Shown here one piece after another: positions 51,572 through 60,869 of a stretch of DNA of 64,000 bases; position 1 is the first letter of the stretch; each line of letters starts with the position of its first letter. The stretch spans positions 1 through 64,000 of the forward strand of contig CADBWQ010000001.1 of the NCBI GenBank assembly GCA_902798545.1, read 5' to 3'. The translations under genes were made by a program, and so were the position numbers. Origin of the DNA: Oscillospiraceae bacterium (GTDB lineage Bacteria; Bacillota; Clostridia; Oscillospirales; Oscillospiraceae). The notes beneath the pieces were generated by a model, which was not told where the DNA came from, searched no databases, and worked only from the letters and a program-made list of their open reading frames with translations.

Positions 51572-52833
51572 AACTCTGCCACCGTCACAGTCTGAAGTAT
51601 GGGTGTCTTTGGAAGCGCCTCACGACACGCACGTCGAAGCTTTTCGACCTCCAGAACACATATCATCAGATAGAAATATGTCTCTTTCGCATAGTAGGTC
51701 ACGCTCGCATAATCCTCTACCAACAGCATGATCACAAGTGTAAAGCATAGTGTTGTTTCCAGCGTTCCATATCTGCGGAAACGAATGAATCCGAGGATAA
51801 TATATGCATAGATTGCATAATAAATCGCGAATCCGATGCTTCCTCCGTCTGCGAGAATCTCGGCGTAATTGTTATGCAGATAATAATACCGGTTCAGATA
51901 CTTCCATGCCACAAGGTGCCCACTGCCCATTCCGACCCCAAGCAAGGGTGTTCTCTTGAACTGTTCTACCCCCACATCAATCAGCGCCAGCCGGGTCGTT
52001 GCAGAGCGGTCAGTCTTGCCTATTCCGGTCACTGCAGAAAAGAGAGAAAGGATTCTCTTATAGATGCCCGAAAAGGCCGGCATTCTTGAAAACAGGATCA
52101 GCACCAGGATGATCAGTGCAATCCCTATTGCAACCAGACCGATAATCTCTGCCGGATTCTTTCCCCTCAAAGCAGCCAGGAAGCAGAATAAGACAACACC
52201 GCCGGCCATTACGGCCAGGGCTTGACGGCTTCCCGTTGCCGATACCATAATCACGCCAAGAATCAGGAAAAGATTCCACCAATGCAGGCGCTTGTCTTTC
52301 AGCATGTAATAGAGATTCACGACAATTGACATGGCACAGAGAACGCCGACCACGTTGCTGTTCAGATAAAACTGCTCAGACAGTCTGTCATCATATTCCA
52401 GCAGGCGGAGGATACCATGGATTCCATATGTGCCCACGATGACCAGCATGACGATGTTCCCGCCCCAGAGGACAGCTTTCAGGAGGCTGTCCACGGAGTC
52501 ATATTCCTGATAGCACAGGTATGCCAGAGAATAGCAAAGGAACATGGAAAATACAGTTTTCCCCTTTGTAATGGCATTCTCAACGTCCCAGGCCCAGATT
52601 GCGCTGAACAGGCAGAATAATCCGAGTGTAACCATCCAGATGTGGAAGAAAGTAATCCGGAAAGTCAGTCTTCCCTGTCTGATGATCATCATAGACACTG
52701 CAGTCATCAGGCAAAACAGGAGAATTGTAATGCTTGCGTAAGTCCAGTCAAACAGGACAAAAAAAGACGAAAACAGCAGAATCCCGAGGAACTCCGGAAC
52801 AATATAGTTTTTTTCAGAATTCCCTGTCGTCAT
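51568..52833 (-). CDS. O-antigen ligase/polymerase-like membrane protein
   Basis: A 421-residue protein with about 11 helices. The Wzy_C/WaaL signature LLGVGMGSGHLVAWKYLN followed by YYLHNNYAEILADGGSIGFAIYY (about residues 295-345) is clear, including the catalytic-type histidine. Such enzymes polymerise lipid-linked repeat units or ligate chains to an acceptor. Either function could apply here. GAGGAG precedes the ATG; a four-base overlap couples it to the next GT2 gene. Confidence 0.85.
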   Translation of the reverse strand: MTTGNSEKNYIVPEFLGILLFSSFFVLFDWTYASITILLFCLMTAVSMMIIRQGRLTFRITFFHIWMVTLGLFCLFSAIWAWDVENAITKGKTVFSMFLCYSLAYLCYQEYDSVDSLLKAVLWGGNIVMLVIVGTYGIHGILRLLEYDDRLSEQFYLNSNVVGVLCAMSIVVNLYYMLKDKRLHWWNLFLILGVIMVSATGSRQALAVMAGGVVLFCFLAALRGKNPAEIIGLVAIGIALIILVLILFSRMPAFSGIYKRILSLFSAVTGIGKTDRSATTRLALIDVGVEQFKRTPLLGVGMGSGHLVAWKYLNRYYYLHNNYAEILADGGSIGFAIYYAIYAYIILGFIRFRRYGTLETTLCFTLVIMLLVEDYASVTYYAKETYFYLMICVLEVEKLRRACREALPKTPILQTVTVAEL

Positions 52834-52851
52834 TTTTCTCCTCTTTAAGGC

Positions 52852-53988
52852 TTAATCACTCTGAATAAGCTGCATGATTCGTTCCGGCCAGTCAAACTCC
52901 AGTTCTTCTGCGCGTTTTCTTTGCCTCTCCCTCAGATGCTCATATGCTGTGCGATCGGCCTGCAATCGCTCAATGCGCTCGACAATGCTGCTTGATTGCG
53001 TATCAAACAGAGCCTCTTCGTCCTTCAGTATTTCCGGGATTCCTCCGGCTCTGCTCCCGATCACAGGTATTCCCGTATAGAGTGCCTCCATCACCGTATT
53101 GGGGCAGGAGTCTGCCAGTGACGGCACCACCAGGAGGTCAGAACTCTTCAGCACCGACAGCGGATTGTCCATTCTTCCAAGGAAACGGATTCTGTCCGAT
53201 TCGAACTGGTCACGATAATTTTGAAGGCGCTTGCCTCCGCCCACCAAGACAAACTCCAGTTCCGGATGCTTTGATTTCAGGACCTGTGCTGCCTCCAGGA
53301 AGAGATTCTGCCCCTTTCTGAGATCATCAAAGCCGCCGATGAAGCAGATACGGAATTTCCGCGCATCCCTGTTCTCCGGGTCGGCTGCTTCATTTCTCCT
53401 GACAATCCAGCTGGGATTGATATTGTTGATCTGGATATCGAATTTCGCAGCGTCTTGTTTTGCCAGCATCGGATGCCTGTTCAAAATGACATCCCGATCA
53501 TAGGCGCATTGACAGATCACCTGTCTGGCGCTGCGCAGACACAGGCTCTCACACATCCACTGATATGCAATTCTCAGTTTCTTTCTCAGGCCATTTCCGG
53601 CACTCTTGACCTTTTCATAGCCAATCAGGTCCTTCCGGATCATCAGGACAAGATTCTTCGCCCCAGCCAATGTTAGCCCGACAGCCGGAGGGACATCAAA
53701 TACGATGATACTGTCGTATTTGCTCTTTACAATCTCCTTCAACGTTTTTCTGTTGGCAAGCAGAATCCGGGCTTCCTCTGGCAGGAATGGCGGTGTCCCC
53801 TCAGGCCCTTTCATTCTGATATCGGATTTGAGGCCGAGCTCTGCCAGAGCAGTAGCCTCGTCCGCGCAGCAGAGTTCCGTATTCTTCTGTTTTGCCATGT
53901 ATCCGGCAAGTTCCAAAAAGCGGAGTTCTCCGCCGGTCGGTTTCTTTTCTGCTATGATTCCAGAGGAATAGAGGAGTATCTGGCCCAT
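52852..53988 (-). CDS. GT4 family glycosyltransferase
   Basis: A 378-residue GT-B enzyme. N-terminal acceptor domain with GIIAEKKPTGGELRFLELAGYM; donor domain with RICFIGGFDDLRKGQNLFLEAA, LEFVLVGGGKRL, then VVPSLADSCPNTVMEALYTGIPVIGSRAGGIPEIL (EX7E-type motif about residues 290-310). Likely retaining transfer of a hexose, N-acetylhexosamine or rhamnose. GGAGAA precedes the ATG; only two bases separate it from the other GT4 gene. Confidence 0.9.
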   Translation of the reverse strand: MGQILLYSSGIIAEKKPTGGELRFLELAGYMAKQKNTELCCADEATALAELGLKSDIRMKGPEGTPPFLPEEARILLANRKTLKEIVKSKYDSIIVFDVPPAVGLTLAGAKNLVLMIRKDLIGYEKVKSAGNGLRKKLRIAYQWMCESLCLRSARQVICQCAYDRDVILNRHPMLAKQDAAKFDIQINNINPSWIVRRNEAADPENRDARKFRICFIGGFDDLRKGQNLFLEAAQVLKSKHPELEFVLVGGGKRLQNYRDQFESDRIRFLGRMDNPLSVLKSSDLLVVPSLADSCPNTVMEALYTGIPVIGSRAGGIPEILKDEEALFDTQSSSIVERIERLQADRTAYEHLRERQRKRAEELEFDWPERIMQLIQSD

Positions 53989-53990
53989 TT

Positions 53991-55106
53991 CTATCTTCTC
54001 CGACCAGGGTGTTCGTTCTTGTTCTTCGCCAGTTCCAGGAAAATCTTCTCTATGTTTTTAAAACAGGTCAAATAATCAAATCTCTCAACTGCGAGCTTTC
54101 GTCCCGCTTCTCCCATCCGTTTCCGAACTTCCGGATTCCGATAGAGAAGAACAATCGCATCCGCAAGCGCCTGAGGAGACCGTCTTGTCACCACAACACT
54201 GGTAACCCCGGGCTGTGTTGCCTCCATAAGGCCTGGCACATCACTGATGATCACCGGAATCCGGCACGCCTCCGCTTCTACAGCTGATACACCGAATGAT
54301 TCGGAGTCTGTAACGGATGGTACAACTGCAATATCCATATTGGCCCATTCATTTGCAGCCTCTTCCTGGGATATAAATCCAAGCCACATAGTAATATCTG
54401 CAATTCCAAGTGTCTCTGTCAGTGTGTGGTATTCTTCTTCACACGGACCCTCTCCTGCTATCCGAAGCCGAAGCGGGATTTCCGGATGCTGCTGCCTCAC
54501 CAGGTTTGCAGCCTGAAGCAGAACATCAATTCCATATTTTGGCTTTAAGGCTTTGACCGTTCCAATGATGAATTGACCGTCATTCTCCGGTCGAGTACGC
54601 TTATCCGGCGAAAACAGTTCCGTTTTTACTCCAAAGGGAGTCACATAGAACTTCTTATCGGTATACTTTCCGACTTCCCTCGCCATTGCTGCGCTTGTTG
54701 AGAGCAGGCAGGCCGCATGTTCAAGGCTGTACTGAAGCAGAGCACGATGCAAGGGACTCTTGTGCGGGAAAGTATAAACATCTCCTCCCCAGACAGACAA
54801 GGCATAGTTCTTCAGTCCGGCTATGCCGGCCGCGGTACCATAGCTGGTCGCGTAATGGACGCTGATGATATCCGGCGAGATTTCTGAAACGATACTTTTG
54901 ATTTTCGGTGTTTTCAATAGGTATTTCAGTTTTTTGCTGTCGGATTGCTGCCAGTCCACACCGCAGTCCAGGAAATGAACTGTGACCCCTTCGATCGTTC
55001 CCGGAAAAAAAGAGATCACATGGACTTCATAGCCTCTGGATACAAAATACCCACACCACTTCTGCGTATGGTAATTGTTGGCCGGGGCAAGAAACAGAAT
55101 TTTCAT
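53991..55106 (-). CDS. GT4 family glycosyltransferase
   Basis: A 371-residue GT-B enzyme. It opens KILFLAPANNYHTQKWCGYFVSRGYEVHVISF; donor-domain motifs are FIIGTVKALKPKYGIDVLLQAANLV, LRIAGEGPCEEEY and SVTDSESFGVSAVEAEACRIPVIISDVPGLMEA (EX7E). Similar to capsular and rhamnan-type group 1 transferases. Second gene of the operon, ten bases after rfbD. Confidence 0.9.
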   Translation of the reverse strand: MKILFLAPANNYHTQKWCGYFVSRGYEVHVISFFPGTIEGVTVHFLDCGVDWQQSDSKKLKYLLKTPKIKSIVSEISPDIISVHYATSYGTAAGIAGLKNYALSVWGGDVYTFPHKSPLHRALLQYSLEHAACLLSTSAAMAREVGKYTDKKFYVTPFGVKTELFSPDKRTRPENDGQFIIGTVKALKPKYGIDVLLQAANLVRQQHPEIPLRLRIAGEGPCEEEYHTLTETLGIADITMWLGFISQEEAANEWANMDIAVVPSVTDSESFGVSAVEAEACRIPVIISDVPGLMEATQPGVTSVVVTRRSPQALADAIVLLYRNPEVRKRMGEAGRKLAVERFDYLTCFKNIEKIFLELAKNKNEHPGRRR

Positions 55107-55116
55107 GAATTCTTCT

Positions 55117-56022
55117 TTATTCTCCGATCTCTTTCAGATATCTCGCCAGAGCATTCTGCCACAAAGGCAACGGATCGAACCCGTTTTCCGGAAGCTTGCT
55201 CTTATCCAGACGGCTGTTAAATGGTCTTGCTGCCGCAGAAAGGCCATACTCGGCCGTTGTAACCGGGATGACTTCTGTGTTTAGTCCACTCTGACGATAG
55301 ATTTCTTTACAGAACTCGTACCAGGAAATAAACCCGCCCTCATTGGTTGCATGATAGTATCCGTATTTTTCTGTTTCGACCATATCTGCAAGTAGCCGCG
55401 CCAGATCTCTGGCATAGGTCGGTGTCCCAATCTGATCGCATACCACACGGACCTGGTTGTGCGTTTTACCGACACGGAGCATTGTTTTTACAAAATTATT
55501 TCCGTTTACGCCAAACACCCATGCAGTCCGGACAACAAAAAACTGTCTGGTGGCCGCAACGAGAGCACGTTCCCCATCGAGCTTGGATTGCCCGTAAACA
55601 TTCAGGGGGGCATAATTATGATCATCTGCTTTCCACGGGGCTGTCCCACTTCCGTCAAAAACATAATCCGTGCTCAGATAAAGCATTTTTGCCCCGCATG
55701 CATTGCATGCCTTTGCAAGATTATCTGTTCCTGAAACATTCACTGCGCGAACAGCCTGATAGTTTTCCGGTGATTCTGCAGCATCTACGGCTGTCCAGGC
55801 TGCACAATGAATCACCGCATCGGGTCGAAATTCTCCAATTACTGCTTCTACGGCAGATCGATCCGTAATATCCAACGGCACATATCTTACGCGCTCATCG
55901 AGCTTCAGACCTCTGTAGTGTTCACTTCTCCCGCTGCCGCAAATGCTATGTCCCCGTTCAGCAAGAATATTTGCAACCTCATACCCAACCTGGCCATTAA
56001 TTCCCGTTACAAAAACCTTCAT
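55117..56022 (-). CDS. rfbD: dTDP-4-dehydrorhamnose reductase
   Basis: A 301-residue short-chain dehydrogenase that completes dTDP-L-rhamnose. NAD(P)-binding FVTGINGQVGYEVANIL; CAAWTAVDAAE; active-site YLSTDYVFDGSG and YGQSKLDGE (Tyr-x3-Lys); VVRTAWVFG. The late EFCKEIYRQSG and RPFNSRLDKSKL segments are typical of RmlD. First gene of the polymer operon, under the promoter at 56081-56109. AGGAG stands six bases before the ATG. Confidence 0.96.
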   Translation of the reverse strand: MKVFVTGINGQVGYEVANILAERGHSICGSGRSEHYRGLKLDERVRYVPLDITDRSAVEAVIGEFRPDAVIHCAAWTAVDAAESPENYQAVRAVNVSGTDNLAKACNACGAKMLYLSTDYVFDGSGTAPWKADDHNYAPLNVYGQSKLDGERALVAATRQFFVVRTAWVFGVNGNNFVKTMLRVGKTHNQVRVVCDQIGTPTYARDLARLLADMVETEKYGYYHATNEGGFISWYEFCKEIYRQSGLNTEVIPVTTAEYGLSAAARPFNSRLDKSKLPENGFDPLPLWQNALARYLKEIGE

Positions 56023-56080
56023 CTCTACTCCTGCCCGCTCTCAGAATATAATACCGAAAACACATGAATGAATTCTATAA

Positions 56081-56109
56081 ATTATACCATCTGTTGAGGG
56101 AAAACACAA
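56081..56109 (-). promoter_or_regulatory. Promoter of the surface-polymer operon
   Basis: On the minus strand TTGTGT (complement of 56104-56109), exactly 17 bp, then a perfect TATAAT (complement of 56081-56086). It lies about 60 bases before rfbD and after the mutS2 terminator, and could drive much of the 34-kb block. Confidence 0.7.
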
Positions 56110-56253
56110 CATATAGTTTTAATACCCATCGCATTTCTGAAACATCTTATGCCGTCTTTATCTGCTATTTTGGCTTTTGCTTTCCATACGCTCTCGATCC
56201 GCTTAATACAGTCATTCTATTTTGCATTGTGTGTTTTCAGCCGTACCGGCATA

Positions 56254-56291
56254 GAAAAGCAGGAATACCTTTGTTAACCGGTATTCCCGCT
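56254..56291 (-). terminator. Terminator after mutS2
   Basis: On the minus strand AGCGGGAATACC (complement of 56280-56291) pairs with GGTATTCCTGCT (complement of 56258-56269) with one G-T pair and a 10-base loop, then TTTTC. It separates the recO-mutS2 transcript from the polymer operon. Confidence 0.8.
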
Positions 56292-56297
56292 CTACCA

Positions 56298-58670
56298 TTA
56301 TTTCAGTTCTACCACAGTGACACCGGCCTCGCCCTCGCCGTATCGGCCAAGGCGATAGCTTTTTACCAGTTTGTTGCGCTTGAGCATCTGCTGGATTGCT
56401 TCTCTGAGCGCGCCGGTTCCCTTTCCATGTATGATGGTCACCGTCTTCATCCTGGCCATCGCTGCGCTGTCGATATATCGTTCTGCGGCGAGAACCCCCT
56501 CCAGCGACTCCATTCCACGCAGATCTATTTCAGACGCGACATGCATCAGCCTTGCCCCTGTCCCGGCCACCGGTGCAGTCTTTTGTTTTCTTTTCTGCTC
56601 ATTCTCCAGAAGCAGCAGCTCATCCTCCTTGGCCGTTACATTCATGATACCGGCCTTCAGATTCACAGTACCGTCCTTCGCAACAGAGAGCACTTCTGCT
56701 TTTACCCCCATCGCCTTGATCTGCACGCTGTCTCCCGGTCGCAGCTTTCTCGAGGACTTTTTATCCTCCTGTCGTGGCAGATCATCGTTCTCCCGCAGGA
56801 CAGCCTCCTTCTCGTTCAGCCGCCTGCGCAGTTCAGATCTTGCCCGGTTGATCTCATCTGCCTGCTGTTCATCGTTGGCGTGGCGGCGCATCTCATCCAG
56901 CTCGGCAAAGACGCTGTCCGCAGTCTCTCTTGCCTCGTCCAGAATCCTCTGCGCATCTCGGCGAGCTTTGATTTCTGCTTTCTCCATCCGTACTGAAAGC
57001 TCGGCCCGCAGCTGAGATGCCTTTCTCTCGTCTTCCGCTGCTTTTCTTCGAAGTGCCGCCGCCTCTTCCTGCTCACGCTCCAGAGCATGTCGCGTTTGCT
57101 CCAGCTTCTCGATGGTAGCTTCGAAACTCTGAGTCTCCGTTCCAACCCGGTTACTTGCATCCTGAATAATGCTCTCCTCCAGGCCGAGCCGCTTGGAAAT
57201 GGCAAAAGCATTGGATTTACCCGGAATTCCGACAAGCAGGCGATATGTCGGCCGCAGTGTTTCCACGTCAAACTCGCAGGATGCATTCTGCACACCTGGT
57301 TCATTTGTTGCATAAACCTTCAGTTCAGCATAGTGCGTCGTAGCCGCGATAATTGCGCCGCACTTTCTTGCATGTTCAATGATCGCAATCGCAAGGGCCG
57401 CGCCCTCCGTGGGATCTGTCCCGGCCCCCAGCTCGTCGAACAGCACAAGAGACCGGTCTTCGCACTATTCCAGGATCTCCACAATGTTCTTCATGTGAGC
57501 AGAGAAAGTGGAAAGGTTTTGCTCGATGCTCTGTTCGTCTCCGATATCTGCCAGAATATGGGAGAAGACTGGGAGTGTGCTTCCGTCAGTTGCGGGAATA
57601 TGCAATCCACACTGGTTCATGGCAGAAAGCAGGCCGATGGTTTTCAGCGCCACAGTCTTGCCGCCGGTGTTCGGACCGGTGATCACCAGTGTATCAAACT
57701 CCTCGCCCAGGTTCAGGTCGATCGGTACCGCCTTCGCCGGATCAAGCAGCGGATGGCGCGCTCTGCGGAGATTGATTCCCCTGTTTGAGATTTCTGCAGG
57801 AGACGCCTCCATCTTGTATGACAGCCGTGCTTTGGCAAAAATCAGGTCCAGTCGTACAAGCAAAACACAGTCTTCTGAAAAGTCGTCTGCATGTTCGGCG
57901 CACTCTGCAGAGAGTTCCGCCAGAATACGTTCAATCTCCAGCTTTTCTTTGGCCGCTAGTTCACGCAGCTCGTTGTTGGCCTTCACTGCCGCCATCGGCT
58001 CTATGAAAAGCGTCATACCTGAGGAAGAGATATCATGGACCAATCCGGGAACCGCACTCTTATGATCCGCTCGTACCGGCAGAACATAGCGATCAGATCG
58101 CATCGTGATAATAGGCTCCTGAAGTGCCTTCGCATAGGAAGGAGAGGAAAGGATCTTGTTCAGAGCATCCCTTGCCCGCGCTGAAGCGGCCCTCATTTTA
58201 CGTCGGATCTCTGCGAGATCTGATGACGCGCTGTCCGCGACCTCATCTTCGGCCGGTATGGCTGTAAAGATTCGCTCTTCCAGATATTTATTTGCTCTCA
58301 GGGCATGGAACAGACTGTCAATGCTCGTTTTCTCGTTTTTTTCTTCGGCGATATAGGCCTTGCAAAGTCTTGCACAGCGGGCCAGCCCGGCGATATTCAG
58401 CAGTTCTCTGGTGTTCAGTGCGCCGCCGAGTCTTGCTCTGTCCAGCGCGGGACGGATGTCCCGTGCGCCGGAAAAGGAGGGGCTTCCGCGCAGGGTCATG
58501 AGTCTGGCTGCATCACTTGTCTCCTGCAGACGACGCCGCACTTCTTCGGCATTCGTGGAAGGCTGCAGCTCTTTTGCCGCAGCCTTTCCCAGCTCTGACT
58601 CTGCCTGAGCCGCCAGCATCTCCAGCACGGCAGGAAGTTCGAGCGTCACATAAGACTTTTCCAGCATCAT
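56298..58670 (-). pseudogene. mutS2: mutS2 with one in-frame TAG (two half-ORFs)
   Basis: The full 790-codon frame encodes endonuclease MutS2, a ribosome-collision/recombination-suppressing ATPase. First half (401 codons): VTLELPAVLEMLA, clamp and lever regions, Walker A GPNTGGKTVALK, ending NIVEILE. A TAG at 57465-57467 follows. Second half, same frame: CEDRSLVLFDELGAGTDP (Walker B), ATTHYAEL, a long coiled coil, and the C-terminal Smr nuclease domain (EIDLRGMESLEG, VTIIHGKGTGALR). B. subtilis has Lys at the TAG site, so one base change (AAG, CAG or GAG to TAG) explains it. No other stop or frameshift is seen. The first product would lack Walker B. Elsewhere TAG is a normal stop. Either a recent nonsense mutation or a sequencing error. 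Confidence 0.88.
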
Positions 58671-58689
58671 ATCAGCACATTCTCCACTT

Positions 58690-59430
58690 TCAAGGACTCA
58701 GGTTCTTATAGTATATCAGCGTCTGGAACTGTCTATCCGAACAATGCAGCAGCCAGCTCTCCGCCACAGCCCCCAGCAGCCGAAGATCCTCTTCCTGCAG
58801 TTGGAATGACAGAAACTTCTTCGCCGGTGCATGGACAATATACCGCATTGCAGCCAGTGCATTTTCGGTCAACGGAAGCACCCTGGCAGCCTTTCGGCAG
58901 TTTCGGCACACGGTCTGCCCCTCTTCGACCTCGAAAACCGGCTCTTGGATATCCGGCCGGCCGCATACAGCGCAGCTTTCTTCTGCAGGAGCATATCCCT
59001 CTATCGTCATCAGCCGCAGCTCAAAAGCTGCCTTTACCTTCTCGCAGCTCGCCATTTTCTCACTGAGAGCATAGAGACTGTTAAGCCCAAGCTGCATCAG
59101 CTCCGGCTCTGACTGTTCCTCTCCGGCATACTGTTCCAGGCATTCAGAGAAATAGCTGCCCAGCGCAAGAGATGCCAGATCCTGCCGAAGCCCTGCAAAC
59201 CCCTCTTTTGTCAGGGCCTCCCTCACTGTATAGCGCCCGTTCTTTTCAAACAGTGTCAGCTCTGAGTAGGTCAGCTGTTGTGTCGCTGCGGCAATCCTGC
59301 TTCTCTTGCTGAGCGCACCATGTGCTGCCAGCGTCAGTTTTCCCATATCCGCCGTCAGCGCAGTCAGGATACGATCTGATTCCTTGAATCGCACTTCCCG
59401 CAGAATAAGGGCGTTTACCGTCCGGAACAT
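58690..59430 (-). CDS. recO: DNA repair protein RecO
   Basis: A 246-residue RecFOR-pathway protein. N-terminal OB fold: NALILREVRFKESDRILTALTADMGKLTLAAHG. A zinc-binding C-terminal part has CAVCG (about residues 155-159) and CRNC (about 175-178). Canonical length. It starts five bases after era and ends 19 before mutS2. Confidence 0.95.
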   Translation of the reverse strand: MFRTVNALILREVRFKESDRILTALTADMGKLTLAAHGALSKRSRIAAATQQLTYSELTLFEKNGRYTVREALTKEGFAGLRQDLASLALGSYFSECLEQYAGEEQSEPELMQLGLNSLYALSEKMASCEKVKAAFELRLMTIEGYAPAEESCAVCGRPDIQEPVFEVEEGQTVCRNCRKAARVLPLTENALAAMRYIVHAPAKKFLSFQLQEEDLRLLGAVAESWLLHCSDRQFQTLIYYKNLSP

Positions 59431-59435
59431 GTGTT

Positions 59436-60335
59436 CTACTCCGTATACCCGAAGTTTCTCAGCTGAGCAAGAGAGTCACGCCAGCTGTCCTTGACTTTCA
59501 CCCAGGTCTGCAGATTGACCTTCGTTCCGAGAAAGCTCTCCATATCTTCGCGTGCAAGAGCTCCGATCTTTTTCAGCATGGCGCCCTTCTTTCCGATGAT
59601 GATTCCTTTGTGGCTTTCTTTTTCACAGTAGATGGTCGCCTCGATATCCACGATGCCATTTTCCCGTTCGGAAAATCCTGTGATTTCCACTGCCGTACCG
59701 TGTGGAATCTCTTTCTCCAGACAGAGCAGAAGCTTCTCACGGATGAGCTCTGCACAGATCTGCCGCTCCGGCTGATCTGTAATCATATCGTCCGGAAAAT
59801 AATGCGGACCTTCTTCGGCAAATTTCTCAAGCTCTGTCATCAATTCATCCAGACCTTCACCGGTCTTCGCCGAGATCGGCAGAATTGCCTCAAAGCTATG
59901 CCGTGCGGAATAGACTGCCATCACTTCCAGGAGCTTTTCCTTCTCGACGCTGTCGATCTTGTTTATCAGCAGAATCGAAGGCAGCTTCTGCTCCTCGATC
60001 CGTGCGATCAGAGCCTCCTCCTGCGGACCGATGGCCGGGATGGGCTCCACCACAAGCAGCACGCAGTCCACATCCGCCACACTCTCGCGAACGACATTTA
60101 CCATATAGTCTCCCAGTTTTGTCCTCGGCTTGTGGAAGCCCGGTGTATCCATCAGCACGAACTGGGTATTCCCTCTGCTCACAATGGCAGTAATGCGATT
60201 GCGGGTTGTCTGCGGCTTGCTGGAGACAATCGCGATTTTTTCTCCTACCAGGGCATTGGTCAGTGTTGACTTCCCCACATTGGGTCTGCCGCAGATGGTG
60301 ATCATGGCGCTTTTGGTGCTTTGTTCTGTATTCAT
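59436..60335 (-). CDS. era: GTPase Era
   Basis: A 299-residue ribosome-assembly GTPase. G1 GRPNVGKSTLTN (about residues 15-26), G3 DTPGFHKP, G4 NKIDSVEK, and the C-terminal KH domain with GIIIGKKGAMLKKIGALAREDME (split: GIIIGKKGAMLKKIG), binding the 3' end of 16S rRNA. Typical length. Follows ybeY by 54 bases. Confidence 0.97.
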   Translation of the reverse strand: MNTEQSTKSAMITICGRPNVGKSTLTNALVGEKIAIVSSKPQTTRNRITAIVSRGNTQFVLMDTPGFHKPRTKLGDYMVNVVRESVADVDCVLLVVEPIPAIGPQEEALIARIEEQKLPSILLINKIDSVEKEKLLEVMAVYSARHSFEAILPISAKTGEGLDELMTELEKFAEEGPHYFPDDMITDQPERQICAELIREKLLLCLEKEIPHGTAVEITGFSERENGIVDIEATIYCEKESHKGIIIGKKGAMLKKIGALAREDMESFLGTKVNLQTWVKVKDSWRDSLAQLRNFGYTE

Positions 60336-60389
60336 GCTCTCAATTCACACTCCGTCTTCTCGTAAGCTCTCACATGATGCTGATCTTTT

Positions 60390-60869
60390 TCAGTCCGCAT
60401 CACCCATAATGGCTTTCTCCCTGGCACGCATCTGTCTTTTCTGTTCTCCCTCGTCCACATGGTCATAGCCCAGCAGATGCAGGACCGAATGCACGGTCAG
60501 ATACTGGATCTCCCGGTCAAAACCGTGGCCGAACTCCTCTCCCTGCTTTTCACATGCCGGGATCGAAATCATCATGTCTCCCAGCATCACGGCGCCGGTC
60601 TCCCAGTCCTGCTCACACAGTTCCGGGTCAAATGCGCCCGGTGTGAGCTCATTCAAGGGGAACGAGAGCACATCCGTCTCTCTGTCCACACCGCGAAATT
60701 CCCGGTTCACCCGTCGAATTCCCTCTGCGTCTGTCAGCATGACACTGATGAGACAGGGGACTCCAATACCCTCTGCTGCCAGAGCCTTCTCCGCCGCTTT
60801 GCGGATCAGGGCTGCGGCGTTGTGATGGCCCAGATTCTTTACTTCTCTGCTGACGGCAATCTCATGCAT
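60390..60869 (-). CDS. ybeY: Endoribonuclease YbeY (rRNA maturation factor)
   Basis: A 159-residue metalloprotein. The zinc motif HSVLHLLGYDH near the C-terminus is diagnostic; SVMLTDAEGIRRVNREFRG and DVLSFPL precede it. The ATG at 60869 overlaps phoH by eight bases and follows GGGAGG; a longer frame begins in phoH and is less likely. Part of the phoH-ybeY-era-recO order common in Firmicutes. Confidence 0.95.
   Translation of the reverse strand: MHEIAVSREVKNLGHHNAAALIRKAAEKALAAEGIGVPCLISVMLTDAEGIRRVNREFRGVDRETDVLSFPLNELTPGAFDPELCEQDWETGAVMLGDMMISIPACEKQGEEFGHGFDREIQYLTVHSVLHLLGYDHVDEGEQKRQMRAREKAIMGDAD

Noticed and set aside
56298-57446. Second half of mutS2 as an independent gene
   Set aside because: Its supposed start is an internal GTG within Walker B, with no ribosome site; the frame is simply continuous with the first half across the TAG.
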